Assembly (NCBI GenBank): GCA_035291605.1
Contig: DATDRS010000158.1
Coordinates: 1-7,008 of the forward strand
Length of the DNA stretch: 7,008 nucleotides
Origin: DATDRS01 sp035291605
GTDB taxonomy: Bacteria; Chloroflexota; Anaerolineae; Anaerolineales; UBA6663
Direction: 5' to 3'
The translations under genes were made by a program, and so were the position numbers. Position 1 is the first letter of the stretch, and every line of letters begins with the position of its first letter. The notes beneath the pieces were generated by a model. The model saw only the letters and a program-made list of their open reading frames with translations. It ran no database searches and had not been told where the DNA came from. Positions 1-6,170 of this stretch are shown here, piece after piece.

Positions 1-395
1 GCGTGGTCACGCCCGTGCTCGACTTCGCCGTCAGGCACCCGCGCCCCTTCGACGCGCGCGCGATGATCGAAGAAGGGCTGACCCTCGCGCTCGCCACCGA
101 CCTGTGCCCGGCGTGCTGGGTCGAGTCCATGCCGTTGGTCATGCAGTTCGCCTGCCGCCAGCATCGCCTCTCGCCGGAGGAGGCCCTGCTCGCCGCCACC
201 GTGAACGGCGCCAAAGCGTTGGGGCTGACCGACCGCGGCGCCCTCGCCCCCGGCCAACTCGCGGACATTCAGATATGGGACATCCCCACCGTCGAGGATG
301 TGATATATCGGCTGGGGAACAATGCCGTCGAGACGGTGATAAAGCGGGGAAAAATCGCGGTGAGTGATTCAACCTTCTTCGCCATTCCACCATGA
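1..395 (+). CDS. hutI: Imidazolonepropionase, C-terminal part (5' end outside the window)
   Basis: This is the last 130 or so residues of an amidohydrolase that fits imidazolonepropionase, the cytosolic metal enzyme that hydrolyses 4-imidazolone-5-propionate to N-formimino-L-glutamate in histidine degradation. The reading frame is open to the window edge, so the true start and the N-terminal metal-binding HxH lie upstream. Visible family marks are the LALATDLCPACWVESMP segment, whose Asp corresponds to the metal/catalytic Asp of the family, then the VNGAKALGL helix, the GALAPGQLADIQIWD loop typical of amidohydrolase C-termini, and YRLGNNAVETVIKRGK, close to the usual YRFGVN-x-V-x-x-VIK-x-G ending. 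The stop codon TGA (393-395) overlaps the ATG of the next gene. No other hut gene is in the window, so a histidine-utilisation operon would have to lie upstream. A related cyclic-amide amidohydrolase is the main alternative. Confidence 0.85.
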   Translation, partial: VVTPVLDFAVRHPRPFDARAMIEEGLTLALATDLCPACWVESMPLVMQFACRQHRLSPEEALLAATVNGAKALGLTDRGALAPGQLADIQIWDIPTVEDVIYRLGNNAVETVIKRGKIAVSDSTFFAIPP

Positions 396-2410
396 TTCCT
401 GCGCCAATCAAGCGCGTCCCCCAAGCCTGGCTTTGGCTGGGCCTGATCATATTCGTCGGCGCGTGGCTGCGTTTCTACCGGATCAATACACTCCCTCCAG
501 CGCTCTCCGGAGACGAGATCCTCGTCACGCTGTTGGCGCGGGACGCCGTCGCTCACCAAGATTTCCCGATTTACTTCCCAGCCGGTTACGGCGGCTTTCA
601 CCCGGTGATTGTCTACATGACCATGCTGGCCCGCTGGCTCACGGGAAATCATTTCCTGGCGATCCGTTTCGGCGTCGCCGCCCTGGGGGTCGTGAGCATC
701 CCGATTGTCTTCCTGGCTTTGCATGCCATCTTCCGCCTCGATGACACGCCTTCCGAACGCAGCCTGGCCGAGGCCCTGATGGGCACAGGCGTCTTTGCCA
801 TCATGTTTCCGAACATCCTTATCAACCGCCTCGGCTTCGAGGTCATGTTTCCGGCCCTGGCCGGCGCGTTGGCCTTTCTCGGACTGGCTCAGGCTTTGCG
901 CACAGGTCGGCGCCGCTATTACGTGCTCTCCGGGCTTGCGCTGGGCGCATCCCTCTACACTTATTACTCGGCCCGGCTCTTGCCGGTCGCCATCACCGCA
1001 GCCTGGCTCTGGGTGATGCGCCTCTCGCCGCGCGCCGAACGGCGTCAACTGCTCCGCGGTTTTGCCCAGATTGTCGCGACTTCGTTCATTGTTTTTGCGC
1101 CTCTCGGGCTGTTTTTTCTCCAAAACCCTCAGATGTTTTTTGCCCGGGCGGCGACCACGAGCTCACAGACTTTCAGCCAGGGTCCAGCCGCTCTCCCAGG
1201 GATCATCCTGTCCAACACGCTCTATACCCTCGCCGGTCTTTCCCTGCCCGGTTTCGGCGATCTGATTACGCGACACAATATCGCGGGCCACCCCGTTTTC
1301 GACGCTTTCCTTTCTCTGCTCTTCTGGCTGGGCGTCGCCGTGATGCTCACCCAACTGCGAACCCGCCGGGCAGCGATGCTCAGCGCGTGGAGCGCAAGCA
1401 TGCTCGCGCCTGTAATTGTCGCCTTCTCTCGTTCCCCGCACTTCACACGCATGCATGGGGTGCTGCCCGCCTTGGCGGGCATCTGCGGTCTGGGAGGCGT
1501 GGCGCTATTTGAGTTGATCCGGGTCCGCCGCGCGCGTCTGGCGCCCGTCGTCCTCGCCGCCGGTCTGGTTTTCAGTTTAGGCGCAAGCCTCTACGATTAT
1601 TTTGTCCGCTGGGCGAATGATCCGCTCCTCTTCGACGCCTTTCAAATTGGCAATTGGCAGGCCGGCCTGATCGCGCGAGAACGCGTCGGGACTGGCTTCG
1701 TCTATCTCACGCCAGAGCTGCTAGACGACTATTCCAGGCCGACCTTTAACTTGATGCTTGACGGCCACTCCCGCGCGCGCGCCTTCCCTGGCCCGGATTG
1801 TCTGGTTTACCTCGATCAACCGGATCGTCCCCTGACCTACGTCGTGGACCTTCTGTTAGATCATGGGACGATGGACAACCTGTATCGGACGTTCCCAACC
1901 GGACGGCGGAGCGAACTTATATTGCAGCAACCCCCTCCCGCCTGGCCGCTGTTCGCCGTTTTCGATGTTCCTGCCGGAGCCAGCGCCATTGCGCCGCCGC
2001 ACACAGCCTCGGTCACGCTCGGCGACACGATCCGGCTGACCGGATACTCCATCACGCCGCCGGAGATCCGCCCTGGCGACACGTTGACCGTGACCTTGTA
2101 TTGGCAAGCCATCCAACAGCCAAGGGAGCACTATATCGCGTTTGCCCACCTCCACGCCTCCGGCCAGGCAGAGCCAGCCGCGCAGCACGACTCTCCCCCT
2201 TGCAACGACACCTATGGCACGACACGCTGGGCGCCCGGCGAAACGATTGTGGACAAGCACATCCTTACAGTGCCTGCAGACTTTGGCACGCGTGTCGCTA
2301 CCGTGGCCGTCGGAATGTATGCCTGGACCACGCTCGAACGGCTGCCGCTCAGCGGCGCGGACTCACCGGATCAGCGGTTCCATCTGCCGGACATCCCCGT
2401 CATTCACTAG
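392..2410 (+). CDS. GT39/ArnT-like polytopic membrane glycosyltransferase with C-terminal beta-rich domain
   Basis: This 672-residue protein is probably a GT-C fold glycosyltransferase that moves a sugar from a polyprenyl-phosphate donor to an acceptor on the outer face of the membrane. The first transmembrane helix spans about residues 11-29, and the following loop carries an acidic pair (SGDEI, D41-E42) where GT39/PMT enzymes keep their catalytic acid. More hydrophobic segments lie near 70-82, 91-112, 130-145, 151-166, 178-208, 224-243, 304-320, 335-345, 355-376 and 384-402. The LYTYYSARLLP motif (188-198) is common in this family. Residues from about 405 are soluble; 540-672 look like a beta-sandwich (DTIRLTGY, RPGDTLTVTLYWQA, TTRWAPGETIVDKH, VAVGMY), a pattern I know from Chloroflexota glycosyltransferases. 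The ATG overlaps the hutI stop by four bases and no Shine-Dalgarno sequence precedes it, so translation is probably coupled. Donor and acceptor cannot be told from the sequence. Confidence 0.85.
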   Translation: MIPAPIKRVPQAWLWLGLIIFVGAWLRFYRINTLPPALSGDEILVTLLARDAVAHQDFPIYFPAGYGGFHPVIVYMTMLARWLTGNHFLAIRFGVAALGVVSIPIVFLALHAIFRLDDTPSERSLAEALMGTGVFAIMFPNILINRLGFEVMFPALAGALAFLGLAQALRTGRRRYYVLSGLALGASLYTYYSARLLPVAITAAWLWVMRLSPRAERRQLLRGFAQIVATSFIVFAPLGLFFLQNPQMFFARAATTSSQTFSQGPAALPGIILSNTLYTLAGLSLPGFGDLITRHNIAGHPVFDAFLSLLFWLGVAVMLTQLRTRRAAMLSAWSASMLAPVIVAFSRSPHFTRMHGVLPALAGICGLGGVALFELIRVRRARLAPVVLAAGLVFSLGASLYDYFVRWANDPLLFDAFQIGNWQAGLIARERVGTGFVYLTPELLDDYSRPTFNLMLDGHSRARAFPGPDCLVYLDQPDRPLTYVVDLLLDHGTMDNLYRTFPTGRRSELILQQPPPAWPLFAVFDVPAGASAIAPPHTASVTLGDTIRLTGYSITPPEIRPGDTLTVTLYWQAIQQPREHYIAFAHLHASGQAEPAAQHDSPPCNDTYGTTRWAPGETIVDKHILTVPADFGTRVATVAVGMYAWTTLERLPLSGADSPDQRFHLPDIPVIH

Positions 2411-2414
2411 CTTC

Positions 2415-2443
2415 AAAAAGACTCACGTCGGCGCGAACGTGTC
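2415..2443 (-). terminator. Possible rho-independent terminator at the end of the F420 operon
   Basis: Read on the minus strand, an imperfect hairpin (GA-CACG-T-TCG, loop CGC, CGA-CGTG-AG-TC, with a one-base and a two-base bulge) is followed directly by TTTTT (2415-2419 on the plus strand). It overlaps the last codons and stop of the LLM oxidoreductase gene. The stem is interrupted, so strength is uncertain. On the plus strand no T tract follows the hairpin, so it would not serve the convergent glycosyltransferase gene. Confidence 0.4.
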
Positions 2444-3421
2444 TATCATCAGATGGGGATCGCTCATCGGGTACAGGATGGGGCAGGTGCAGCCGCGCCT
2501 GATGTATTCCTGCACTTTGGCGCGGGCTTCCTCCGGCGTGCCGGTCGCCGATATGCGCAGGACGAATTCGTCCGGGACGTACTGCATGGCCTCGTGGACC
2601 TGCTCTTTGGTGGCGGGCCAGCCGAGGATGGAGTGGACTTTCTTCACGACGTCGTCGCTCACGCCGGAGGCCTTGGCGATGTGCGGCTGTTGGGCGAGAT
2701 ATTGGGTGAGCAGCGCTTTCGCGGCCTCGACGGCTTTCTTGCGGTCGTGATCCACCGAGCAGACGACCAACTGTGGGCGGTCGAGGTCCTCGACGCGGCG
2801 GCCGGCTTTTTTCGCGCCTTTATCCAGCAACTCCATCGCCTTGTCGTTGTACTCCGGCGGCACGCAGTAGTTGAGCACTGCGCCGTCGGCAATCTCGCCG
2901 GTCAGCTCCATCATCTGATCGCCCGTCGCGCCCAGGTAGATGGGGACGTGGCGCGGCTCGCGGCGGCCATGCACCACGTCCAGTTCGATGCCCGTGACGT
3001 GGTGGAACTCGCCGTGAAAGGTGACGCGCTCCATCCGCAGCAGGCGGCGCATCACGTCAATCGTCTCGCGCATGGCGAGCAACGGCTTGCGGCGCTCAAT
3101 GCCGACGTTCTTCGCCAGCGGGTCCCACCATGCGCCGATGCCGCAGATGATGCGGTCCGGCGCGAGGTCGTCCAGGGTCAGAAACGTCGCGGCGAGCAGC
3201 CCGATGTTGCGCGTCCAGTTGTTGATCACGCCCGACCCGACCTTGAGGCGCGTGGTCGTCGCCGCGTAAGCCGCCATCGGGACGATGGCGTCGCGCACCA
3301 GACGGCTCTCGGCCTGCCACACGGCCTCGAAGCCTTTGCTCTCGGCGTACTGCGCGAACTTGATGCCGTCTTGCAGGGAATGCGCGTCCTGCAGATAAAG
3401 CGCCACTCGCGATGCAGTCAT
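2423..3421 (-). CDS. LLM-class (luciferase-like) F420-dependent oxidoreductase
   Basis: This 332-residue protein belongs to the bacterial luciferase-like TIM-barrel superfamily and most resembles the F420-using branch around methylenetetrahydromethanopterin reductase (Mer-like). Marks are the N-terminal strand and helix with YAESKGFEAVWQAES (25-39), the TTRLKVGSGVINNWTRN segment (56-72, equal to the G-x-G-V-x-N-x-x-TR-x-P motif), ERVTFHGEFHHV (131-142), and PIYLGATGDQMMELTGEIADGAVLN (160-184 region), the conserved barrel strand preceding ADG. TGTPEEARAKVQEY (293-306) is the usual C-terminal element. It probably passes hydride between F420 and an unknown substrate; the real substrate cannot be inferred. 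It is the last gene of the F420 cluster, 56 bases after cofC, which supports F420 rather than FMN as cofactor. A strong ribosome binding site fixes the ATG start. Confidence 0.9.
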   Translation of the reverse strand: MTASRVALYLQDAHSLQDGIKFAQYAESKGFEAVWQAESRLVRDAIVPMAAYAATTTRLKVGSGVINNWTRNIGLLAATFLTLDDLAPDRIICGIGAWWDPLAKNVGIERRKPLLAMRETIDVMRRLLRMERVTFHGEFHHVTGIELDVVHGRREPRHVPIYLGATGDQMMELTGEIADGAVLNYCVPPEYNDKAMELLDKGAKKAGRRVEDLDRPQLVVCSVDHDRKKAVEAAKALLTQYLAQQPHIAKASGVSDDVVKKVHSILGWPATKEQVHEAMQYVPDEFVLRISATGTPEEARAKVQEYIRRGCTCPILYPMSDPHLMIDTFAPT

Positions 3422-3426
3422 AGGGG

Positions 3427-3433
3427 CCTCCTT
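3427..3433 (-). promoter_or_regulatory. Strong Shine-Dalgarno sequence of the LLM oxidoreductase
   Basis: On the minus strand AAGGAGG stands five bases before the ATG at 3421. It is the best match to the anti-Shine-Dalgarno sequence in the window and supports the chosen start. It suggests that this client enzyme is translated more efficiently than the biosynthetic genes upstream, which have weak or no such sites. Confidence 0.75.
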
Positions 3434-3477
3434 GTGTCGTTACTGCGCTCAATGTGACCAGGCTGGCGATGGGGAAC

Positions 3478-4080
3478 TTATCGCTCCTTAGCCGCCTGAT
3501 AAACGGCCAAATCTTCCGGCACATCCACGTCCAGTGCGGCGCCGGGCAGGCGGCAGAGCCGGACCTGCGCCCCGGCTTTCGCCGCCAGGTCGAGATGCCG
3601 GCGAAAACTGCCTCGACCGAAGGCATAATCCATCCACCCCGGCGGGCGCACGAACAGCGCATTCGTCCCGGACTCGCGCCGGTCGGGAGCGATGACCACC
3701 GTGGGTTCCGCGCCCTCGTCGGCGATGAGTTGCTGCACGTCGCTCGCGGAGAGAAACGGCAAGTCCGTCGGCAGGATCAGCACCGCGTCCGCCCCAAGCC
3801 CCCGCGCCGCTTCGGTCGCCCGGCGCAGCGCCTGGTTCAGGTCCGGCGCGCCGGATTCGGTGACGGTATAGGCCCTGTATTCCCGCGCCAGGGCCAGCGC
3901 CTCAGAGTCGCGGCTGATCACCAGCGTTTGCGTGATCGCCGGGACCTGCGCCAGCACGTCGAGCGCGTGCCCTAGAAACTCGCGGCTCAATCCGGCGCGC
4001 TCCTGCGGCGAGAGCACCCGCGCCAACCGGCTCTTCGAGCGCAAAAAGGGTTTGACCGGAACGATAGCCCAGATGGTCAT
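3478..4080 (-). CDS. cofC: 2-phospho-L-lactate / phosphoenolpyruvate guanylyltransferase
   Basis: The product is a 200-residue nucleotidyltransferase of the CofC/FbiD family, the usual length. It joins GMP from GTP to a three-carbon phosphoacid, giving the activated precursor of the F420 side chain. The N-terminal IVPVKPFLRSKSRLARVL (6-23) is the nucleotide-binding signature, LILPTDLPFL (101-110) carries the metal-binding Asp, and APDRRESGTNALFVRPP (131-147), GRGSFRRHL (155-163) and LDVDVPEDL (183-191) are the later family motifs. In archaea the substrate is 2-phospho-L-lactate; in mycobacteria and Thermomicrobia it is phosphoenolpyruvate. The neighbouring nitroreductase, needed only for the phosphoenolpyruvate route, favours the latter here (inference). 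The gene starts 80 bases after cofD and has no clear Shine-Dalgarno sequence; the ATG is chosen because the family begins within a few residues of the PVKP motif. Confidence 0.93.
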   Translation of the reverse strand: MTIWAIVPVKPFLRSKSRLARVLSPQERAGLSREFLGHALDVLAQVPAITQTLVISRDSEALALAREYRAYTVTESGAPDLNQALRRATEAARGLGADAVLILPTDLPFLSASDVQQLIADEGAEPTVVIAPDRRESGTNALFVRPPGWMDYAFGRGSFRRHLDLAAKAGAQVRLCRLPGAALDVDVPEDLAVYQAAKER

Positions 4081-4160
4081 GAGAGCTGCCAGTGATCAGT
4101 CACCAGCCATCCGTTACAAATTATCGGCGGTGAGTTGCAACCAGGTATAGAGATTGGAGA

Positions 4161-5090
4161 TTAGCGATCGGCAAGGGCGAAGTCGAGGACTTCGCGGGCC
4201 AGCCGGACGCGCTCGGCTTCCGTTTTCATGATCGTGTTCGTCGCCAACACTTTCACCTGCTCGTTCTCCACCTTCTCTTTCAGTTCCGAGTCCACCACGT
4301 CGAGGACAAAGCCGCGCAGCAGCCCGGCGTAGTGTTCTGCGACCGCCGCGGCAGACGGCTCCCAGCCGAGTTCTGCGAACATCTTGGCGGCCGGCCCCTT
4401 GAGCGCCTGCCCACCCACGATGGGTGAGATAGCCACCGCGCCGGTGTGCCTCACCCGCTCGCGGAGGCCGGGCAGGCTCAAGATCGGGTCAAGGCTGACG
4501 AAGGGATTGGACGGACAGAAGATGATCGCGTCTGCCGCATCGAGGGCGGCCAGCACCTCGTCCGTTGGGAAGGCGCTGCTCAGTCCATCGAACCGGAAGC
4601 CGCTCACGCGCGGGCGGCACTGGCGATGCACGAAGTACTCCTGAAACTCCAACTCGCCCTCGTCCGTCTGCACCATCGTGCTGACGATGTCGTCGGTCAT
4701 CGGCAGGAGACGCGTCCGTACGCCAAGGGCCTGGCATAGCGCGGCAGTGACTTCAGTGAGCGATTGGCCTGACCACAGGCGGCGCGAGCGCTCGACGTGT
4801 GTGGCCAGATCGCGGTCGCCGAGGCGAAACCAGGTGGCGCCGCCCAACCGGTCCAATGCTTCAAGGAAATTCCACGTCTCGCCCGCGAGGCCCCAGCCCG
4901 TCTCCAGGTTGGCTAGGCCCGCGAGGGTATACATCACCGTGTCGAGGTCAGGCGAGATGTGCAGGCCGAGATGCTCGAAATCGTCGCCGGTGTTGACGAC
5001 GAGCGTGAGTTCTTCGGGCGTGAGGCGTTGGGCAAGGCCGTGGGCGAGTTTCGCGCCCCCCACCCCGCCGGCCAGGGCAACCACATTCAC
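4161..5090 (-). CDS. cofD: 2-phospho-L-lactate transferase (CofD/FbiA), F420 biosynthesis
   Basis: This 309-residue protein transfers the phospholactyl or enolpyruvyl-phosphate unit from the GDP-linked precursor made by CofC onto the deazaflavin Fo, giving F420-0 or dehydro-F420-0. Motifs in order are the Rossmann-like start VVALAGGVGGAKLAHGL (3-19), VVNTGDDFEHLGLHISPDLDT (31-51 region), WFRLGDRDLATHV (87-99), LLPMTDDIVST (128-138), FQEYFV (149-154), FCPSNPFVSLDPIL (191-204) and AISPIVGGQALKGPA (220-234). Length and motif spacing match the family. The frame stays open to 5390, but that extension is antisense-like, arginine-rich and overlaps the nitroreductase gene; the GTG at 5090 puts the protein start two residues before VVALAGG and is preferred. 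This GTG overlaps the nitroreductase stop (GTGA, 5087-5090), so translation is probably coupled. Confidence 0.95.
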   Translation of the reverse strand: MNVVALAGGVGGAKLAHGLAQRLTPEELTLVVNTGDDFEHLGLHISPDLDTVMYTLAGLANLETGWGLAGETWNFLEALDRLGGATWFRLGDRDLATHVERSRRLWSGQSLTEVTAALCQALGVRTRLLPMTDDIVSTMVQTDEGELEFQEYFVHRQCRPRVSGFRFDGLSSAFPTDEVLAALDAADAIIFCPSNPFVSLDPILSLPGLRERVRHTGAVAISPIVGGQALKGPAAKMFAELGWEPSAAAVAEHYAGLLRGFVLDVVDSELKEKVENEQVKVLATNTIMKTEAERVRLAREVLDFALADR

Positions 5091-5692
5091 CGGCGTACAA
5101 CCACGGCGCCAAGCGCATGGCGTGAGGCGGCGCGCAGCGTGCTGGAGTTCGCCGGGTAGCCGAGTGTGAGGAGGGCCTGAGCCTCCCAGTCGTCGGGGAG
5201 AGATAAGGCTTCGCGCACGACTTCCGGACAGAAGAGCGGCGCGCACATCCAGCACGCGCCGAGGCCTTCGGCATGCGCGGCGAGCAAAAGGTTCTGCACG
5301 GCCATCGCCGCGCTCTGCACGGCCATCAGGTATTCGGCTTTCTTGCGGCGGGGATCGGGATATTTGTCCATGTCCGCCATCGTCAGGCACACGGCGACGA
5401 TCACAGGCGCGCCGGTCATTCGGGCGTAGGAGCGGCGCGCGTCTGTCTCCACCACGTGGGCCGGATCGCCGTCAGCCAAACGGTCGAAACGGAGTTTGTC
5501 GCCCATCGCCCGCGCTAAACGCTCCTTAACTGCGGCATCTTCCAAAACCACGAAACGCCACGGTTGGCGGTTGTGCGCCGAGGGGGCCCACGTGGCCGCC
5601 GTCAATAACCGCTCGACGACCTCAGCCGAAACCGTGCGGCCGGCATAACGGCGGACTGAGCGCCGCGCGTGAATGGCCTCCAGCAGTTCCAC
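5087..5692 (-). CDS. FbiB C-terminal-like nitroreductase, probable dehydro-F420-0 reductase
   Basis: This 201-residue FMN-dependent nitroreductase-fold protein resembles the C-terminal half of mycobacterial FbiB, which reduces dehydro-F420-0 to F420-0. Seen are RRSVRRYAGRTV (10-21, FMN phosphate contact), TWAPSAHNRQPWRFVVL (34-50), the segment DKYPDPRRKKAEYLM (109-123), VQSAAMAVQNLLLAAHAEGLG (125-145 region), CWMCAPLF (147-154) and LLTLGYP (174-180). In Actinobacteria this domain is fused to CofE; here CofE is a separate gene two positions upstream, so the protein is a stand-alone version, as reported for Thermomicrobium. The start is GTG at 5692, immediately after the TAA of the PPOX gene, with a purine-rich AAGAAG a few bases upstream as a weak ribosome binding site; the stop overlaps cofD by four bases. 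A general nitroreductase is the alternative, but the position within the F420 operon argues for the biosynthetic role. Confidence 0.85.
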   Translation of the reverse strand: MELLEAIHARRSVRRYAGRTVSAEVVERLLTAATWAPSAHNRQPWRFVVLEDAAVKERLARAMGDKLRFDRLADGDPAHVVETDARRSYARMTGAPVIVAVCLTMADMDKYPDPRRKKAEYLMAVQSAAMAVQNLLLAAHAEGLGACWMCAPLFCPEVVREALSLPDDWEAQALLTLGYPANSSTLRAASRHALGAVVVRR

Positions 5693-6091
5693 TTACTTCT
5701 TCGGAAAGACCTGCTCGGGTCGGATGGTGTAGGTCACGCGAACTTCACCGGGTCGTTTGGGGTAGTTCCGGTCGCCGTGATACTTCTCGTTGAGTTTGCA
5801 GATCATAGGGTAGCCTCCTTCTTCGGTCTCCGAGATCGCCGTCCCTCGAATGAGAAGGTACTTGTACGGATCGGCGGGGTCAGGGATCGCCAGCGCGACT
5901 CGAGCTCTCCGCTTCATCACCTTATCCTTCACCCGCCCGCGCGCCGTATTGATCGTGATGTGCACGCCGTCCCAGTCGAACCAGACCGGCGACACTTGCG
6001 GCGAGCCATCTTTGAGCGTGAGGGCGAGGAAGGCAAAGGCTTTGGTCTCCCACTTGAGGAGGTACTGAAGTCGTTCGGGTATTGAAACCAT
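5693..6091 (-). CDS. PPOX-class F420-dependent oxidoreductase
   Basis: This 132-residue split-barrel protein belongs to the pyridoxamine-5'-phosphate-oxidase-like superfamily, in the small F420-dependent branch that includes mycobacterial Rv1155-type enzymes. Marks are the first strands FAFLALTLKDGSPQVSPVWF (19-38), which give the T-x-x-x-DG-x-P-x-x-x-x-V-W pattern, ITINTARGRVKDKVMKRR (45-62, cofactor-phosphate contact) and ARVALAIPDPADPYKYLLIRG (63-83 region), the strand pair with the usual D-P-x-x-P-Y-x-Y-x-x-x-R-G. The C-terminal RVTYTIRPEQVF (118-129) is also typical. The natural substrate is unknown; relatives reduce heme-breakdown products, quinones or xenobiotics. It sits directly between two F420 biosynthesis genes with no base between its stop and the nitroreductase GTG. 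A GGAGAAG Shine-Dalgarno sequence confirms the ATG. Confidence 0.9.
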   Translation of the reverse strand: MVSIPERLQYLLKWETKAFAFLALTLKDGSPQVSPVWFDWDGVHITINTARGRVKDKVMKRRARVALAIPDPADPYKYLLIRGTAISETEEGGYPMICKLNEKYHGDRNYPKRPGEVRVTYTIRPEQVFPKK

Positions 6092-6095
6092 TTAG

Positions 6096-6102
6096 CTTCT
6101 CC
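6096..6102 (-). promoter_or_regulatory. Shine-Dalgarno sequence of the PPOX gene
   Basis: On the minus strand GGAGAAG precedes the ATG at 6091, with seven bases between the GGAG core and the start codon. It fixes the start of the PPOX oxidoreductase and, with the 79-base gap upstream, suggests independent translation initiation after cofE. Confidence 0.65.
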
Positions 6103-6107
6103 AGCTT

Positions 6108-6134
6108 AACGGATTGAACGGATAGAACGGGTTT
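6108..6134 (+). repeat. Short 9-base tandem repeat between cofE and the PPOX gene
   Basis: Three consecutive 9-base units read AACGGATTG, AACGGATAG and AACGGGTTT; the first two differ at one base and the third keeps only the first five bases plus one more. The array lies in the 79-base gap between cofE and the PPOX gene, just upstream of the PPOX ribosome binding site. Its role is unknown; it may be replication slippage or part of a dispersed intergenic repeat. Confidence 0.5.
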
Positions 6135-6170
6135 TCTGCTTTCATCTATGCAAGCGGTTCCACCCGGGGA

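Noticed and set aside
269..1123. A 284-codon open frame on the minus strand across the hutI end and the glycosyltransferase start
   Set aside because: It has low-complexity charged sequence, no family motifs, and lies antisense to two well-supported genes.
2411..2422. Bidirectional terminator between the convergent genes
   Set aside because: The 12-base gap is too short, and the only hairpin nearby has a T tract on the minus strand side only.
1798..2502. A 234-codon plus-strand frame overlapping the glycosyltransferase C-terminus
   Set aside because: Its Arg/Ser/Pro-rich translation is a frame-shifted reading of the beta-rich domain, which itself reads cleanly to its own stop at 2410.
2453..3457. 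A 334-codon open frame on the plus strand across the LLM gene
   Set aside because: It is the antisense of a clearly recognisable LLM oxidoreductase, with a composition typical of GC-rich shadow frames (many Arg, Ala, His) and no recognisable motif.
4087..4108. Inverted-repeat look of CCAGTGATCAGTCACCAG in the cofD-cofC gap
   Set aside because: Only GTGA/TCAC pairs properly; the stem is four base pairs and no T tract follows, so it is neither a terminator nor a convincing operator.
4113..4140. Possible minus-strand promoter before cofC (TTGCAA, 16 bases, TGTAAC)
   Set aside because: Each box matches the sigma-70 consensus at only four of six positions and the gap lies inside a co-directional operon; this is within chance expectation.
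6092..6170. Promoter or riboswitch in the cofE-PPOX gap
   Set aside because: TTGCAT is present, but the nearest -10-like hexamer is about 21 bases away, and 79 bases show no stable nested stems that would suggest a riboswitch.
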